This document shows, one piece after another, positions 8,623-16,439 of a stretch of DNA of 64,000 bases (position 1 is its first letter; each line of letters opens with the position of its first letter). Position numbers and translations under genes: made by a program. Location: the NCBI GenBank assembly GCA_934394545.1, contig CAKRRG010000003.1:1-64000 (forward strand). The letters run 5' to 3'. The stretch comes from an uncultured Blautia sp. (GTDB lineage Bacteria; Bacillota; Clostridia; Lachnospirales; Lachnospiraceae). Under the pieces are notes generated by a model that worked only from the letters and a program-made list of their open reading frames with translations, was not told the DNA's origin and ran no database searches.

Positions 8623-8714
8623 GAGAATAAAAAAATGATGATAGGAACGCTTCCCTGGCGGAGACGGACGAAAGTAAAGCCGGGATATTGGCGGACAATT
8701 TCATAAGAAATAAG

Positions 8715-8748
8715 TGCAGGTTTGTCTTTTGGGCAGACCTGCATTTTT
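8715..8748 (+). terminator. Intrinsic terminator after the amylase gene
   Basis: TGCAGGTTTG and CAGACCTGCA form a stem around a short loop, followed by ATTTTTG. It ends the amylase transcript. The group II intron fragment starts within a few bases of its 3' side. Confidence 0.75.
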
Positions 8749-8750
8749 GT

Positions 8751-9531
8751 GTGTGTGCCGGGCATGGCACTAATCTTGCTGGTGTAAGTCCAGTCACGGG
8801 TATTTACCGCCAAGTGTAGCGAACCACAAGTCGGTACCAGTAATGGTATGGATGGAGGAAGTGGTGTAGCAAAGTTCTTGAGCCTACGTACAGAAACTTG
8901 ATAAGGCGATTAGGCGGGCAAGGTTGCACAACAAACTGAAACCCGAATGGTAAACGTAAACCGAAGTTGTAAATCAAGAGGTTGTGGAACGAAAGATTAG
9001 TGTCTTACCCCGGGAGACCCTACTCACATACCGAAAGGTATGGTCGAAAAAGGTTTGGAGAGGGAGTCAGATGATGTCATAGTAGGCGAAAGCTGAAGGG
9101 CTGAAACGATTTATAGTACGAATCGTTATGATTAAAATAATACATGAGCCAGAAATCGGATGGACAGGAAAAGTAGGAACGTAACCAAGGAATACTGTTT
9201 ATATCCAGAGGGGTGTTATGTATGAATCTTAGGATAAGTCAGAGGAGTAACAACGATGGAATTGATTGAAGTGATCTTATCAAAAGAAAATCTGAACAGA
9301 GCTTACAAAAAGGTGGTAGCCAACAAAGGTGCATGTGGAGTAGACGGAGTTACTGTTGAAGAACTGGGAGATTATATAAGGGAGAATAAGGATGCGATTG
9401 TCACATCCATTAGGAATAGAACTTATATGCCGAAGCCAGTACGGAGAGTATACATTCCGAAAGACAATGGAAAGCAACGTCCGTTGGGAATCCCTACAGC
9501 ATTGGATAGAACTATCCAACAGGCAATTGCA
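8751..9531 (+). mobile_element. 5' fragment of a group II intron
   Basis: The segment opens with GTGTGTGCCGGGC, matching the GUGYG 5' end of group II introns. It continues through about 500 bases of structured RNA (paired motifs such as CATACCGAAAGGTATG) to an intron-encoded reverse transcriptase that starts at 9256. The reverse transcriptase stops resembling its family at about 9530. No domain V/VI or 3' splice end was seen, so only the 5' part survives. Insertion directly downstream of a terminator hairpin is the habit of class C (IIC) introns; the class is inferred, not shown. Confidence 0.75.
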
Positions 9532-9645
9532 CAGCCAATAAGATATAAGTGGTTGTCATTTACGGAATTGGAACAAGATGAAGATATCATGAAGAAAAAT
9601 GATGACATTATTGCATTTGTTAAAACAAAATCCAATATCCAATAA
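9256..9645 (+). pseudogene. Truncated group II intron reverse transcriptase/maturase
   Basis: The frame begins with the conserved start of LtrA-like proteins (NLNRAYKKVVANKGACGVDG, YIRENKDAIVTSIRNRTYMP, PVRRVYIPKDNGKQRPLGIP, ALDRTIQQAIAQ), which is reverse transcriptase motifs 0-2. After residue about 92 the sequence changes to PIRYKWLSFTELEQ and ends at codon 130. The YADD active site, thumb and maturase domains are missing, so it cannot support splicing or mobility. It has a good ribosome site (GAGGAG) 8-9 bases before ATG 9256. Confidence 0.85.
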
Positions 9646-10120
9646 TGGTAAAATTATAAATACTATAGCTGTATTGTTCCTTGGAATAGCTTTGGGGACT
9701 TTTTCGAAATATTTGGATTTTCGTCAAGCTGAACTTCCAGGTGTACTTATGGCAATAGATGAAGCATTCGATATTCATAATTTCCTTGGGCGTTTTGCAA
9801 TTTGGGTATTGATTGCACTGTGTATTTCTATTTATAGTAATTCTGCAATAAGAGCAAGTTATGCAATGATTTGGTTTGGATTTACAGCTGTTTCTCCATT
9901 ATTGTCTTTTGTCTGCTGGTATTTTAATGCAAAATCTGTTTTGGAAGTGATAGTCTTTATTATTGGACTTATTGTTTTGAGGAGAGACACATTGAGGAGT
10001 TCTGCGCTAATGGGAACAATTAGTATAGTTCTTGCATTTTTGTTTAATATTATTATTCCATTTTGGATAGATAACTTCCTGTTTTCAGCACCTTTTGGTA
10101 GCACCGTCATTTTAAATTGA
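9599..10120 (+). CDS. Unknown polytopic membrane protein, possibly truncated
   Basis: The frame encodes 173 residues with about five hydrophobic segments (INTIAVLFLGIALGTFS, FAIWVLIALCISIYS, YAMIWFGFTAVSPLLSFV, VIVFIIGLIVL, ISIVLAFLFNIIIPFW). It overlaps the tail of the broken reverse transcriptase and has only a weak ribosome site, so the real start may have been lost when the intron was cut. I do not recognise a function. The stop codon lies inside the first of three tandem 11-bp repeats. Confidence 0.5.
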   Translation: MMTLLHLLKQNPISNNGKIINTIAVLFLGIALGTFSKYLDFRQAELPGVLMAIDEAFDIHNFLGRFAIWVLIALCISIYSNSAIRASYAMIWFGFTAVSPLLSFVCWYFNAKSVLEVIVFIIGLIVLRRDTLRSSALMGTISIVLAFLFNIIIPFWIDNFLFSAPFGSTVILN

Positions 10121-10148
10121 CCTATAATTGACCTAAGATTGACCTATC
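10116..10148. repeat. Three tandem 11-bp repeats (ATTGACCTA core)
   Basis: ATTGACCTATA, ATTGACCTAAG and ATTGACCTATC follow one another without gaps about 85 bp inside the right end of the inserted segment. Short direct repeats at such a position are typical of arm-type sites for a tyrosine integrase or excisionase. No matching integrase is present, so the role is inferred. Confidence 0.6.
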
Positions 10149-10233
10149 ACATTTTAAAACCGCCGAAAATGCAGTAAAAACCAGTAAGGAAAATAAGGGA
10201 AAATTTGCCTTTCAGAGCCTTGAAAAAAGAATC
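10149..10233. other. Intergenic segment before the right repeat
   Basis: This stretch has no start codon with a usable frame and no clear hairpin. It may be the tail of an eroded gene of the inserted element. Nothing more can be supported. Confidence 0.3.
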
Positions 10234-10367
10234 TCAGAAAAATTTTAAAAGTCCCAGAAAGCCAGTAAATACGCGGCTTTCGGGATTTTCATAATACGAA
10301 AAAAAGCACCTCATCTGAGGTGCTCCACTTAGCAGGGCTACAAGGATTCGAACCTTGAAATGACGGA
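10234..10367. repeat. Right copy of 134-bp direct repeat, containing the intact tRNA 3' half and terminator
   Basis: This matches 792-925 with one compensated pair of indels and about eight substitutions. The stem-loop (AGTCCCAGAAAGCC and GGCTTTCGGGATT, about 10252-10290) lies downstream of tRNA-Gln on the minus strand and is followed in that direction by TTTTAAAATTTTT, so it works as the tRNA terminator. Confidence 0.75.
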
Positions 10368-10404
10368 GTCAGAGTCCGTTGCCTTACCATTTGGCGATAG
10401 CCCT
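10333..10404 (-). tRNA. tRNA-Gln (anticodon CUG)
   Basis: Read on the minus strand, the 7-bp acceptor stem AGGGCTA/TAGCCCT, D-arm, anticodon stem ACGGA/TCCGT with loop CTCTGAC (anticodon CTG), and T-arm with GGTTCGAATCC give a complete 72-nt tRNA with discriminator G and no encoded CCA. The anticodon CUG reads the glutamine codon CAG. Its 3' half is duplicated at 892-925, which marks this gene as an integration target. Confidence 0.95.
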
Positions 10405-10444
10405 ATGTGTCTTAACAAGTTGTTTCTCGCTTGCGACATGTTGT

Positions 10445-10474
10445 ATTATATATCAAGGTATATATAAAAGTCAA
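10445..10474 (-). promoter_or_regulatory. Promoter of tRNA-Gln
   Basis: On the minus strand TTGACT (10469-10474), an 18-base spacer and TATAAT (10445-10450) sit about 40 bases before the tRNA 5' end. The tRNA gene therefore still has its own promoter after the insertion event. Confidence 0.75.
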
Positions 10475-10588
10475 CCCCTTTTTTCAAATTTTTTTAAAAA
10501 TTTATTCAATTTCTGTGAAGCCTTGATTTTACAGGAAAAAATTAAGATTTCGTTTTTCTTTTTCCTGTGCATTTTGAGATGAATGTGT

Positions 10589-10676
10589 TATAATCAAGCA
10601 AAATATACGGAATCGCATAGGTGGCTGCCGTATAAAATTTTTATAATTAAACAGCCTGTCTGGAGCCTGTTTAAAA
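10589..10676 (+). promoter_or_regulatory. Promoter and structured leader of pncB
   Basis: TATAAT at 10589-10594 is a likely -10 box (the -35 is weak). The leader holds two stems, ATACGG/CCGTAT (10605-10633) and TTAAACAG/CTGTTTAA (10647-10674), before the AAGGAG ribosome site. No known NAD-related riboswitch was recognised in it. Confidence 0.4.
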
Positions 10677-10727
10677 TTATTCAGGTAATTGAGTTTCAGC
10701 CGGGCCTCATTAATAAGGAGAATAAAC

Positions 10728-12203
10728 ATGAGAGCAAATAACCTGACTCTGCTCACGGATCTCTATGAACTTACCATGATGCAGGGGTACTTTAAAAACC
10801 CAACTGACCAGACTGTCGTATTCGACATGTTTTACCGCGATAACCCATGCGGAGGCGGTTTTGCCATCTGTGCCGGACTGGAGCAGGTAATTGAGTATAT
10901 TGAGAATTTAAGATTTACAGATGCAGATATTGAGTATCTGCGCAGCCTTTCCATATTTGAAGAGGATTTCCTGGAATATCTCAGTTCTTTCCATTTCACC
11001 GGAGATATTTATGCTGTTCCGGAGGGAACTGTTATTTTCCCAAGAGAGCCAATGGTGAAAGTAGTAGCACCTATTATGGAAGCTCAGCTTGTGGAGACTG
11101 CGATCCTGAATATTATGAACCATCAGAGCCTGATCGCTACTAAGGCGGCCCGTGTCTGCTATGCAGCGAAGGGGGATGGAATCATGGAGTTCGGTCTTCG
11201 TCGTGCCCAGGGACCGGATGCCGGTATTTTTGGTGCCCGGGCAGCTGTAATTGGTGGATGTGTGGGAACGTCCTGTGTGCTGACTGGTCAGATGTTTGAC
11301 GTGCCGGTACTTGGAACTCATGCACATTCCTGGATCATGAGCTTCCCGGATGAATACACTGCGTTTAAGACATACGCAAGAATGTATCCGGAGGCATGCA
11401 TTCTTCTGGTAGACACTTATGATGTGCTGAAATCCGGTGTTCCCAATGCAATTCGCGTGTTTGAGGAAATGCGTGAGGAGGGAATCCAGCTGAAAAAATA
11501 TGGTATCCGTATCGACAGCGGTGACCTTGCTTATCTTTCCAAGGAAGCATATAAGATGCTGGCTGCAGCCGGATTTGATGATGCTACCATTTCCGCTTCC
11601 AGTGACCTTGATGAGTATCTCATCGAGAGCCTGAAGGCTCAGGATGCCAAGATTAATTCCTGGGGTGTTGGAACAAGACTTATCACAGCCAATGACAATC
11701 CGGCTTTTGGCGGCGTATACAAGCTGGCAGCAGTGAAAAATCCTGAGACAGGTGAATTTGTTCCGAAGATCAAGCTTTCTGAGAACACAGCCAAGGTAAC
11801 AAATCCTGGAAATAAGACAGTATATCGTATCTATAGTAAGTCTACTGGTAAGATAAAAGCAGATTTAATTTGTCTTGCAGATGAGACATTGAATCCGGAT
11901 GAGACCATGGTGATCTTTGATCCGGTAGATACCTGGAAGAAGACAAAGATCCTGGGCGGTACCTATGAAGTACGTGAGCTTCTGGTTCCGGTAATTAAAG
12001 AAGGAAAGCGTGTTTACACATCCCCATCTGTAATGGAACTGCGTGCAATCTGTCAGAAGGAGCAGAACACCCTCTGGGATGAGTCCAGACGATTCTCCAA
12101 TCCGCAGAAGGTTTATGTGGATCTTTCTCCGAAGCTTTACGAAGTGAAGAGAGAGCTGATCGAAGAGATGAGCCGTAAGGATCTGGAGTTTGAGGAAGAG
12201 TAA
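10728..12203 (+). CDS. pncB: Nicotinate phosphoribosyltransferase
   Basis: A 491-residue cytoplasmic enzyme of NAD salvage that joins nicotinate and PRPP using ATP. The family pattern is clear: N-terminal LLTDLYELTMMQGYF with the substrate-loop Tyr, GLEQVIEYIENLRF, the catalytic-His region FGLRRAQG and GTHAHSW, IRIDSGDLAYLS, and VGTRLITANDNPAFGGVYK. ATG 10728 is chosen because AAGGAG lies 7-8 bases before it; the upstream in-frame codons have no ribosome site. Length fits the Gram-positive long form. Confidence 0.95.
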   Translation: MRANNLTLLTDLYELTMMQGYFKNPTDQTVVFDMFYRDNPCGGGFAICAGLEQVIEYIENLRFTDADIEYLRSLSIFEEDFLEYLSSFHFTGDIYAVPEGTVIFPREPMVKVVAPIMEAQLVETAILNIMNHQSLIATKAARVCYAAKGDGIMEFGLRRAQGPDAGIFGARAAVIGGCVGTSCVLTGQMFDVPVLGTHAHSWIMSFPDEYTAFKTYARMYPEACILLVDTYDVLKSGVPNAIRVFEEMREEGIQLKKYGIRIDSGDLAYLSKEAYKMLAAAGFDDATISASSDLDEYLIESLKAQDAKINSWGVGTRLITANDNPAFGGVYKLAAVKNPETGEFVPKIKLSENTAKVTNPGNKTVYRIYSKSTGKIKADLICLADETLNPDETMVIFDPVDTWKKTKILGGTYEVRELLVPVIKEGKRVYTSPSVMELRAICQKEQNTLWDESRRFSNPQKVYVDLSPKLYEVKRELIEEMSRKDLEFEEE

Positions 12204-12214
12204 AAAATAGAGAG

Positions 12215-12741
12215 CGTATTGAGCTGTCAAGGCTTAATGGATTTTCTGAAGAAGTGAAAACGTTGCTTATGTCATATACGAAAATGCCAGAAGAAAGAGC
12301 GGACAGGATTGCAGAGACTGTGGAGAAAAAGATAGAGTATCTTCGGCTTTTTCAAAGTGGTAAGAAAATCTGGAAAAGAGAAAAATATTGGTAGAAGCAA
12401 GTGATTTCCTGGAGGTGGAAGCTGTTTTGGTGAATATGCGTGTGCAGGGAAAAAAAATATATATAGGTGAGGATCCGGTGCTGGTTGTGGATATGCAGAC
12501 GCAGGAGAACTATGTCCATTATGAGAAGGAAGATATTCCTTTCAAGAAAGAAGTTAAACTGAGTCCGGATCTTTTGCAGGGGAAGCGCCCCAATGTGCTG
12601 AATACTGCATTGAATTATTATTATCAGACCGCATGTGAAATTGCGGAAGAGACGCGGTTTGCCAGGGAATATGGGAAGAGGGCGAACCGGACGGAAGTGG
12701 TGAAAACGGAAAATTACCAGGGAGTATCTGTAAATTCTTAG
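12215..12741 (+). pseudogene. Frameshifted hypothetical gene
   Basis: Two frames abut. The first (about 12215-12396) reads RIELSRLNGFSEEVKTLLMS and ends KIWKREKYW-stop. The second (from about 12388) continues as VEASDFLEVEAVLVNMRVQG and ends KTENYQGVSVNS. Together they would make one helical protein of about 170 residues, so a single-base shift near 12390 probably broke it. The second part alone has only a TTG start and no ribosome site. I do not recognise the family. Confidence 0.4.
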
Positions 12742-12775
12742 CAAAAATAATCTGTAAATTCTTAACAAAAATATC

Positions 12776-12804
12776 TTGACCACAAATAAATCACAAGCTA
12801 TAAT
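12776..12804 (+). promoter_or_regulatory. Urease operon promoter
   Basis: TTGACC (12776-12781), exactly 17 bases, TATAAT (12799-12804) is a near-perfect sigma-A promoter about 150 bases before ureA. Transcription would begin near 12811, only about 20 bases before a terminator hairpin. Confidence 0.8.
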
Positions 12805-12830
12805 GCCATATATAAATTTTTACACAGCGA

Positions 12831-12873
12831 GCAGACAAAGGGGTCTGAAAGGATCCCTTTGTCTGCTTTTTTT
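12831..12873 (+). terminator. Intrinsic terminator in the urease leader (putative attenuator)
   Basis: GCAGACAAAGGG (12831-12842) and its perfect complement (12855-12866), followed by seven T residues, form a textbook terminator. It lies between the strong promoter and ureA, so it must be read through or prevented from forming for the operon to be expressed. A second hairpin, TGTACC/GGTACA (12875-12897), follows at once. No known riboswitch or anti-terminator motif was recognised upstream of it; a 60-nt small RNA is another reading. Confidence 0.8.
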
Positions 12874-12953
12874 GTGTACCGGGAAGTTTCTGGTACATAA
12901 AAAAGCTCCGCGAGGATGTCCGCTTTGTTCTGCAATTCGAGAGGAGGAATATT

Positions 12954-13256
12954 ATGAGACTGAACCCAAAAGAACAGGAAAAATTAATGCTTCATATGGC
13001 AGGAAATCTTGCCAAGGAGAGAAAGGAAAGAGGTTTGAAACTGAACTATGTAGAAGCGCTTGCATATATCAGTTCTGAACTTCTGGAGCTTGCAAGAGAT
13101 GGAAAAACAGTAGTAGAACTGATGCAGCTTGGAACTAAAATTCTTACAAAGGAAGATGTAATGGATGGAGTTGCAGATATGATTGGTGAAGTTCAGGTAG
13201 AAGCAACATTTCCGGATGGCACCAAGCTTGTAACAGTACATAATCCGATACAGTAA
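12954..13256 (+). CDS. ureA: Urease gamma subunit
   Basis: At 100 residues it has the length and sequence of bacterial UreA ([55 protein letters not shown]). It is one of three structural subunits of the nickel enzyme that hydrolyses urea to ammonia and carbamate in the cytoplasm. A GAGGAGG ribosome site precedes it. It is the first gene of an eight-gene urease operon with short gaps. Confidence 0.97.
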   Translation: MRLNPKEQEKLMLHMAGNLAKERKERGLKLNYVEALAYISSELLELARDGKTVVELMQLGTKILTKEDVMDGVADMIGEVQVEATFPDGTKLVTVHNPIQ

Positions 13257-13270
13257 GGAGGAAAATGAGC

Positions 13271-13630
13271 ATGAAAATTGGTGAAATCATGGCCGCAGAT
13301 CGTGAAATTACACTTAACGAGGGCAAAAAAACAGTGACAGTAACAGTGGCAAACAAAGGTGACAGACCAGTTCAGGTCGGTTCTCATTTCCACTTTTTTG
13401 AAGTAAATAAATGTCTTTCTTTTGATAGAGAAAAGGTCTATGGATATCATCTGGATATTCCTTCAGGAACCTCTGTAAGATTCGAGCCAGGTGAAGAAAA
13501 AGAGGTTCAGCTTACAGAAATGGGTGGCAGAAAAAGAGTATTCGGTTTGAATGATCTTACCTGTGCACAGGCAACTGATGATACAAAAGCGGCATCTGTG
13601 GAAAATGCGAAATTAAAAGGATTTCTGTAA
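13271..13630 (+). CDS. ureB: Urease beta subunit
   Basis: The protein matches UreB ([55 protein letters not shown]). ATG 13271 lies 9 bases after AAGGAGG, while ATG 13265 is only 3 bases from it, so 13271 is preferred; the difference is two residues. Separate UreA and UreB are the usual bacterial arrangement, in contrast to the fused form of Helicobacter. Confidence 0.96.
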   Translation: MKIGEIMAADREITLNEGKKTVTVTVANKGDRPVQVGSHFHFFEVNKCLSFDREKVYGYHLDIPSGTSVRFEPGEEKEVQLTEMGGRKRVFGLNDLTCAQATDDTKAASVENAKLKGFL

Positions 13631-13642
13631 GGAGGGACAGCA

Positions 13643-15364
13643 ATGAGTACAAAAATTTCCGGAAGTAAATATGCAGCAATGTATGGCCCGACAACAGGAG
13701 ATAAAGTACGTCTGGCAGATACAAGTCTTGTAATAGAGGTGGAAAAGGATTACACAACCTATGGCGATGAAGTAAAATTCGGCGGCGGAAAAAGCATCCG
13801 TGATGGTATGGGACAATCTGTAAAAACCTGCAGTAAGGATGGTGATCTTGACCTGGTGATCACCAATGCTTTGATCGTAGATTCTACAGGAATTGTCAAG
13901 GCAGATATTGGTATAAAAGATGGAAAAATTGCAGGAATTGGAAAGGCTGGAAACCCGGATATTATGGACGGTGTAACCCCGGGAATGACAGTTGGTGCAT
14001 CCACTGAGGCGCTTGCAGGAGAAGGAATGCTGGTAACAGCAGGTGGAATTGACACACATATTCATTTCATCAGCCCCCAGCAGATTGATTGTGCACTCTA
14101 CAGTGGCGTAACTACCATGATCGGTGGTGGTACAGGTCCGGCAGACGGTACAAATGCAACAACCTGCACACCTGGCCCATGGAATTTAAGAATGATGTTA
14201 AAAGCAGCGGAAGAATATCCTATGAACCTTGGTTTTCTGGGAAAAGGCAACTGTTCTGACGAGGCGCCTCTTATTGAGCAGGTAAAAGCCGGAGCTATGG
14301 GTCTGAAAATTCATGAAGACTGGGGTGCAACACCAGCTGTTATCGATCATTGTCTGAACGTGGCAGATGAGTATGATGTACAGGTTGCCATTCATACAGA
14401 TACTCTAAATGAGGGTGGATGTGTGGAAGATACACTTGCTGCAATAGGTGGCAGAACAATCCATACTTATCATACAGAGGGTGCCGGAGGCGGACATGCA
14501 CCGGATATTATCCGTGCAGCAGCAGCCCCAAATGTGCTGCCATCATCAACAAACCCGACTATGCCATATACGGTAAACACTCTGGATGAGCATCTGGATA
14601 TGCTGATGGTATGCCATCATCTGGATAAGAGAATCCCGGAGGATGTAGCATTTGCTGATTCCAGAATCCGTCCGGAGACGATTGCGGCAGAGGATGTTCT
14701 TCATGACATGGGTATTTTCAGTATGATGAGTTCTGACTCCCAGGCAATGGGACGTGTAGGCGAGGTTATCACACGTACCTGGCAGACTGCAAGCAAAATG
14801 AAGGATGAGCGCGGTGCACTCCCGGAAGATGAAGGTCATGATAATGATAATTTCCGTGTAAAACGTTACATCTCCAAATATACCATTAACCCGGCTATTA
14901 CACATGGTATTTCCCAGTATGTAGGCTCTGTGGAAAAGGGAAAATTTGCAGATCTTGTTCTCTGGAATCCGGCGTTCTTTGGTGCAAAACCAGATATTAT
15001 TATCAAGGGCGGTATGATTATTGCATCTAAAATGGGAGATGCAAATGCATCTATTCCAACTACACAGCCGGTGCTCTATCAGCCAATGTTTGCTGCTCAT
15101 GGAAAAGCAAAAAATGAAGCTTGTCTGACCTTTGTATCTCAGGCGGCAATGGATGAAAATGTAAAAGAAAAATACGGTCTGGAGAAGACTGTAGTACCTG
15201 TGAAGGGCTGCAGAAATATCAGCAAAAAAGACATGGTATTCAATGACAGAACACCAGAATTGACTGTGGATCCGGAGACATATAAGGTTACAGTGGATGG
15301 AGAAGAAATTACCTCTAAGCCTGCAGAAAAACTTCCTCTGACACAGCTTTATAGTTTGTTCTGA
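13643..15364 (+). CDS. ureC: Urease alpha subunit (catalytic)
   Basis: A 573-residue amidohydrolase that carries the dinickel centre. The ligands can be placed by comparison with Klebsiella urease with an offset of five: His139 and His141 (THIHFISP), carbamylated Lys222 ([10 protein letters not shown]), His251 ([10 protein letters not shown]), His277 ([10 protein letters not shown]), the flap His325 in VCHHL and Asp365 in [11 protein letters not shown]. Nothing essential is missing, so the enzyme is expected to be active once the accessory proteins load nickel. Confidence 0.98.
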   Translation: MSTKISGSKYAAMYGPTTGDKVRLADTSLVIEVEKDYTTYGDEVKFGGGKSIRDGMGQSVKTCSKDGDLDLVITNALIVDSTGIVKADIGIKDGKIAGIGKAGNPDIMDGVTPGMTVGASTEALAGEGMLVTAGGIDTHIHFISPQQIDCALYSGVTTMIGGGTGPADGTNATTCTPGPWNLRMMLKAAEEYPMNLGFLGKGNCSDEAPLIEQVKAGAMGLKIHEDWGATPAVIDHCLNVADEYDVQVAIHTDTLNEGGCVEDTLAAIGGRTIHTYHTEGAGGGHAPDIIRAAAAPNVLPSSTNPTMPYTVNTLDEHLDMLMVCHHLDKRIPEDVAFADSRIRPETIAAEDVLHDMGIFSMMSSDSQAMGRVGEVITRTWQTASKMKDERGALPEDEGHDNDNFRVKRYISKYTINPAITHGISQYVGSVEKGKFADLVLWNPAFFGAKPDIIIKGGMIIASKMGDANASIPTTQPVLYQPMFAAHGKAKNEACLTFVSQAAMDENVKEKYGLEKTVVPVKGCRNISKKDMVFNDRTPELTVDPETYKVTVDGEEITSKPAEKLPLTQLYSLF

Positions 15365-15386
15365 TTGCAGGAGAGGAGAGATTATT

Positions 15387-15893
15387 ATGTTAGGTGTTTG
15401 CCTTTTATTCGTAGGAATTGTATTGATCAATAATGGCATGTGTTCCCTATATAAGGTAGATGGAAAATCAACTGCTATTATGAATATTTTTACAGGTGGT
15501 CTTTCATTATTTATTAATTTTGTCAATCTGGTACAGGGAAATTACTATGCAGCGGGAACCGGATTACTGTTCTGCTTCACCTATCTTTTTGTGGCTTTGA
15601 GTAAATTTTTGAAAGCCAGCCCTATTCCATTTGCGTGGTTTTCCACCTTTGTGGCTGTTAATGCGGTAATCTTTGGTACGCTCGAAGGCTTTACCGGAAG
15701 GGCTGCACTTGGAATCACACCGGATATCCGTTGGGCCGGAATCTGGTATCTGTGGGCAATTCTCTGGGGAACCTCTTTTGTAGAAGATATCTGCGGAAAA
15801 AAGCTTGGCAAATTTGTTCCATATCTTCAGGTGTTTGAGGGTATTGTGACTGCCTGGATCCCCGGAGTTATGATGCTGCTTCAGGTCTGGTAA
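15387..15893 (+). CDS. ureI: UreI/AmiS-type urea channel
   Basis: A 168-residue integral membrane protein with six predicted helices (MLGVCLLFVGIVLINNGM, FTGGLSLFINFVNLV, FCFTYLFVALSKFL, FAWFSTFVAVNAVIFG, WAGIWYLWAILWG, VTAWIPGVMMLLQVW), the AmiS/UreI family pattern. UreI of Helicobacter is a proton-gated urea channel; AmiS transports short amides. Location between ureC and ureE argues for urea. Whether it is acid-gated cannot be told. It lacks the long periplasmic His-rich loops of H. pylori UreI. Confidence 0.88.
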   Translation: MLGVCLLFVGIVLINNGMCSLYKVDGKSTAIMNIFTGGLSLFINFVNLVQGNYYAAGTGLLFCFTYLFVALSKFLKASPIPFAWFSTFVAVNAVIFGTLEGFTGRAALGITPDIRWAGIWYLWAILWGTSFVEDICGKKLGKFVPYLQVFEGIVTAWIPGVMMLLQVW

Positions 15894-15938
15894 AAACCGG
15901 ATCTGGAGTAACAGATCAGCAGGGAGGTTAAAAAAATA

Positions 15939-16415
15939 ATGCTGTGCGAACAGGTTTTGGGAAAACTTCATGACATTGATACCACGGGAAAAATAGTGGA
16001 ATATGTGGACATTGAATGGCATGAAGCCTTTAAGAAAATACATAAAAAAACGACAGACAGAGGAACAGAAGTGGGCATTCGTATGGATGATTCCATTCTT
16101 TCAAGAGGTCTGTATCAGGATGATGTGATTTATGCAGATGAAGAGAAAATTATTGTGGTAAATACACCGCCATGCAAGGTGATTCGCGTTTCTATGACAC
16201 CAGGACATGAGAAAATGTCTGCGAAGGTGTGCTATGAGATTGGCAATAGACACGCTCCGCTTTTCTGGGGTGAGAATGATACTTTTATCACTATTTATAA
16301 TGAGCCGATGCTTGTTATGCTCCAGAAAATCCATGGGGTTAAAGCAGAAAAAGAAGTGCTGAAACTGGATTTTGATAAAAGAATTTCTGCAAGTATCCAT
16401 AACCATCATCATTAA
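15939..16415 (+). CDS. ureE: Urease accessory protein UreE (nickel metallochaperone)
   Basis: A 158-residue protein with an N-terminal peptide-binding-like domain (LGKLHDIDTTGKIVEYVDIE, KKTTDRGTEVGIRMDD) and a C-terminal metal-binding domain (GNRHAPLFW). Its C-terminus is a short SIHNHHH, much shorter than the His-rich tail of Klebsiella UreE. It would deliver nickel to UreG. The ribosome site GGGAGG lies 11-12 bases before the ATG. Confidence 0.93.
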   Translation: MLCEQVLGKLHDIDTTGKIVEYVDIEWHEAFKKIHKKTTDRGTEVGIRMDDSILSRGLYQDDVIYADEEKIIVVNTPPCKVIRVSMTPGHEKMSAKVCYEIGNRHAPLFWGENDTFITIYNEPMLVMLQKIHGVKAEKEVLKLDFDKRISASIHNHHH

Positions 16416-16439
16416 AAATATATAAGTTGGAGGCTTTTT

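Noticed and set aside
12831..12897. ANTAR-type two-hairpin element in the urease leader
   Set aside because: Known ANTAR targets have hexaloops with A at position 1 and G at position 4. The terminator loop reads TGAAAG in the best fold, and the second hairpin is on the wrong side.
14546..15526. A 326-residue minus-strand frame across ureC
   Set aside because: It is antisense to ureC, whose nickel ligands are all conserved. No motif or start signal is present.
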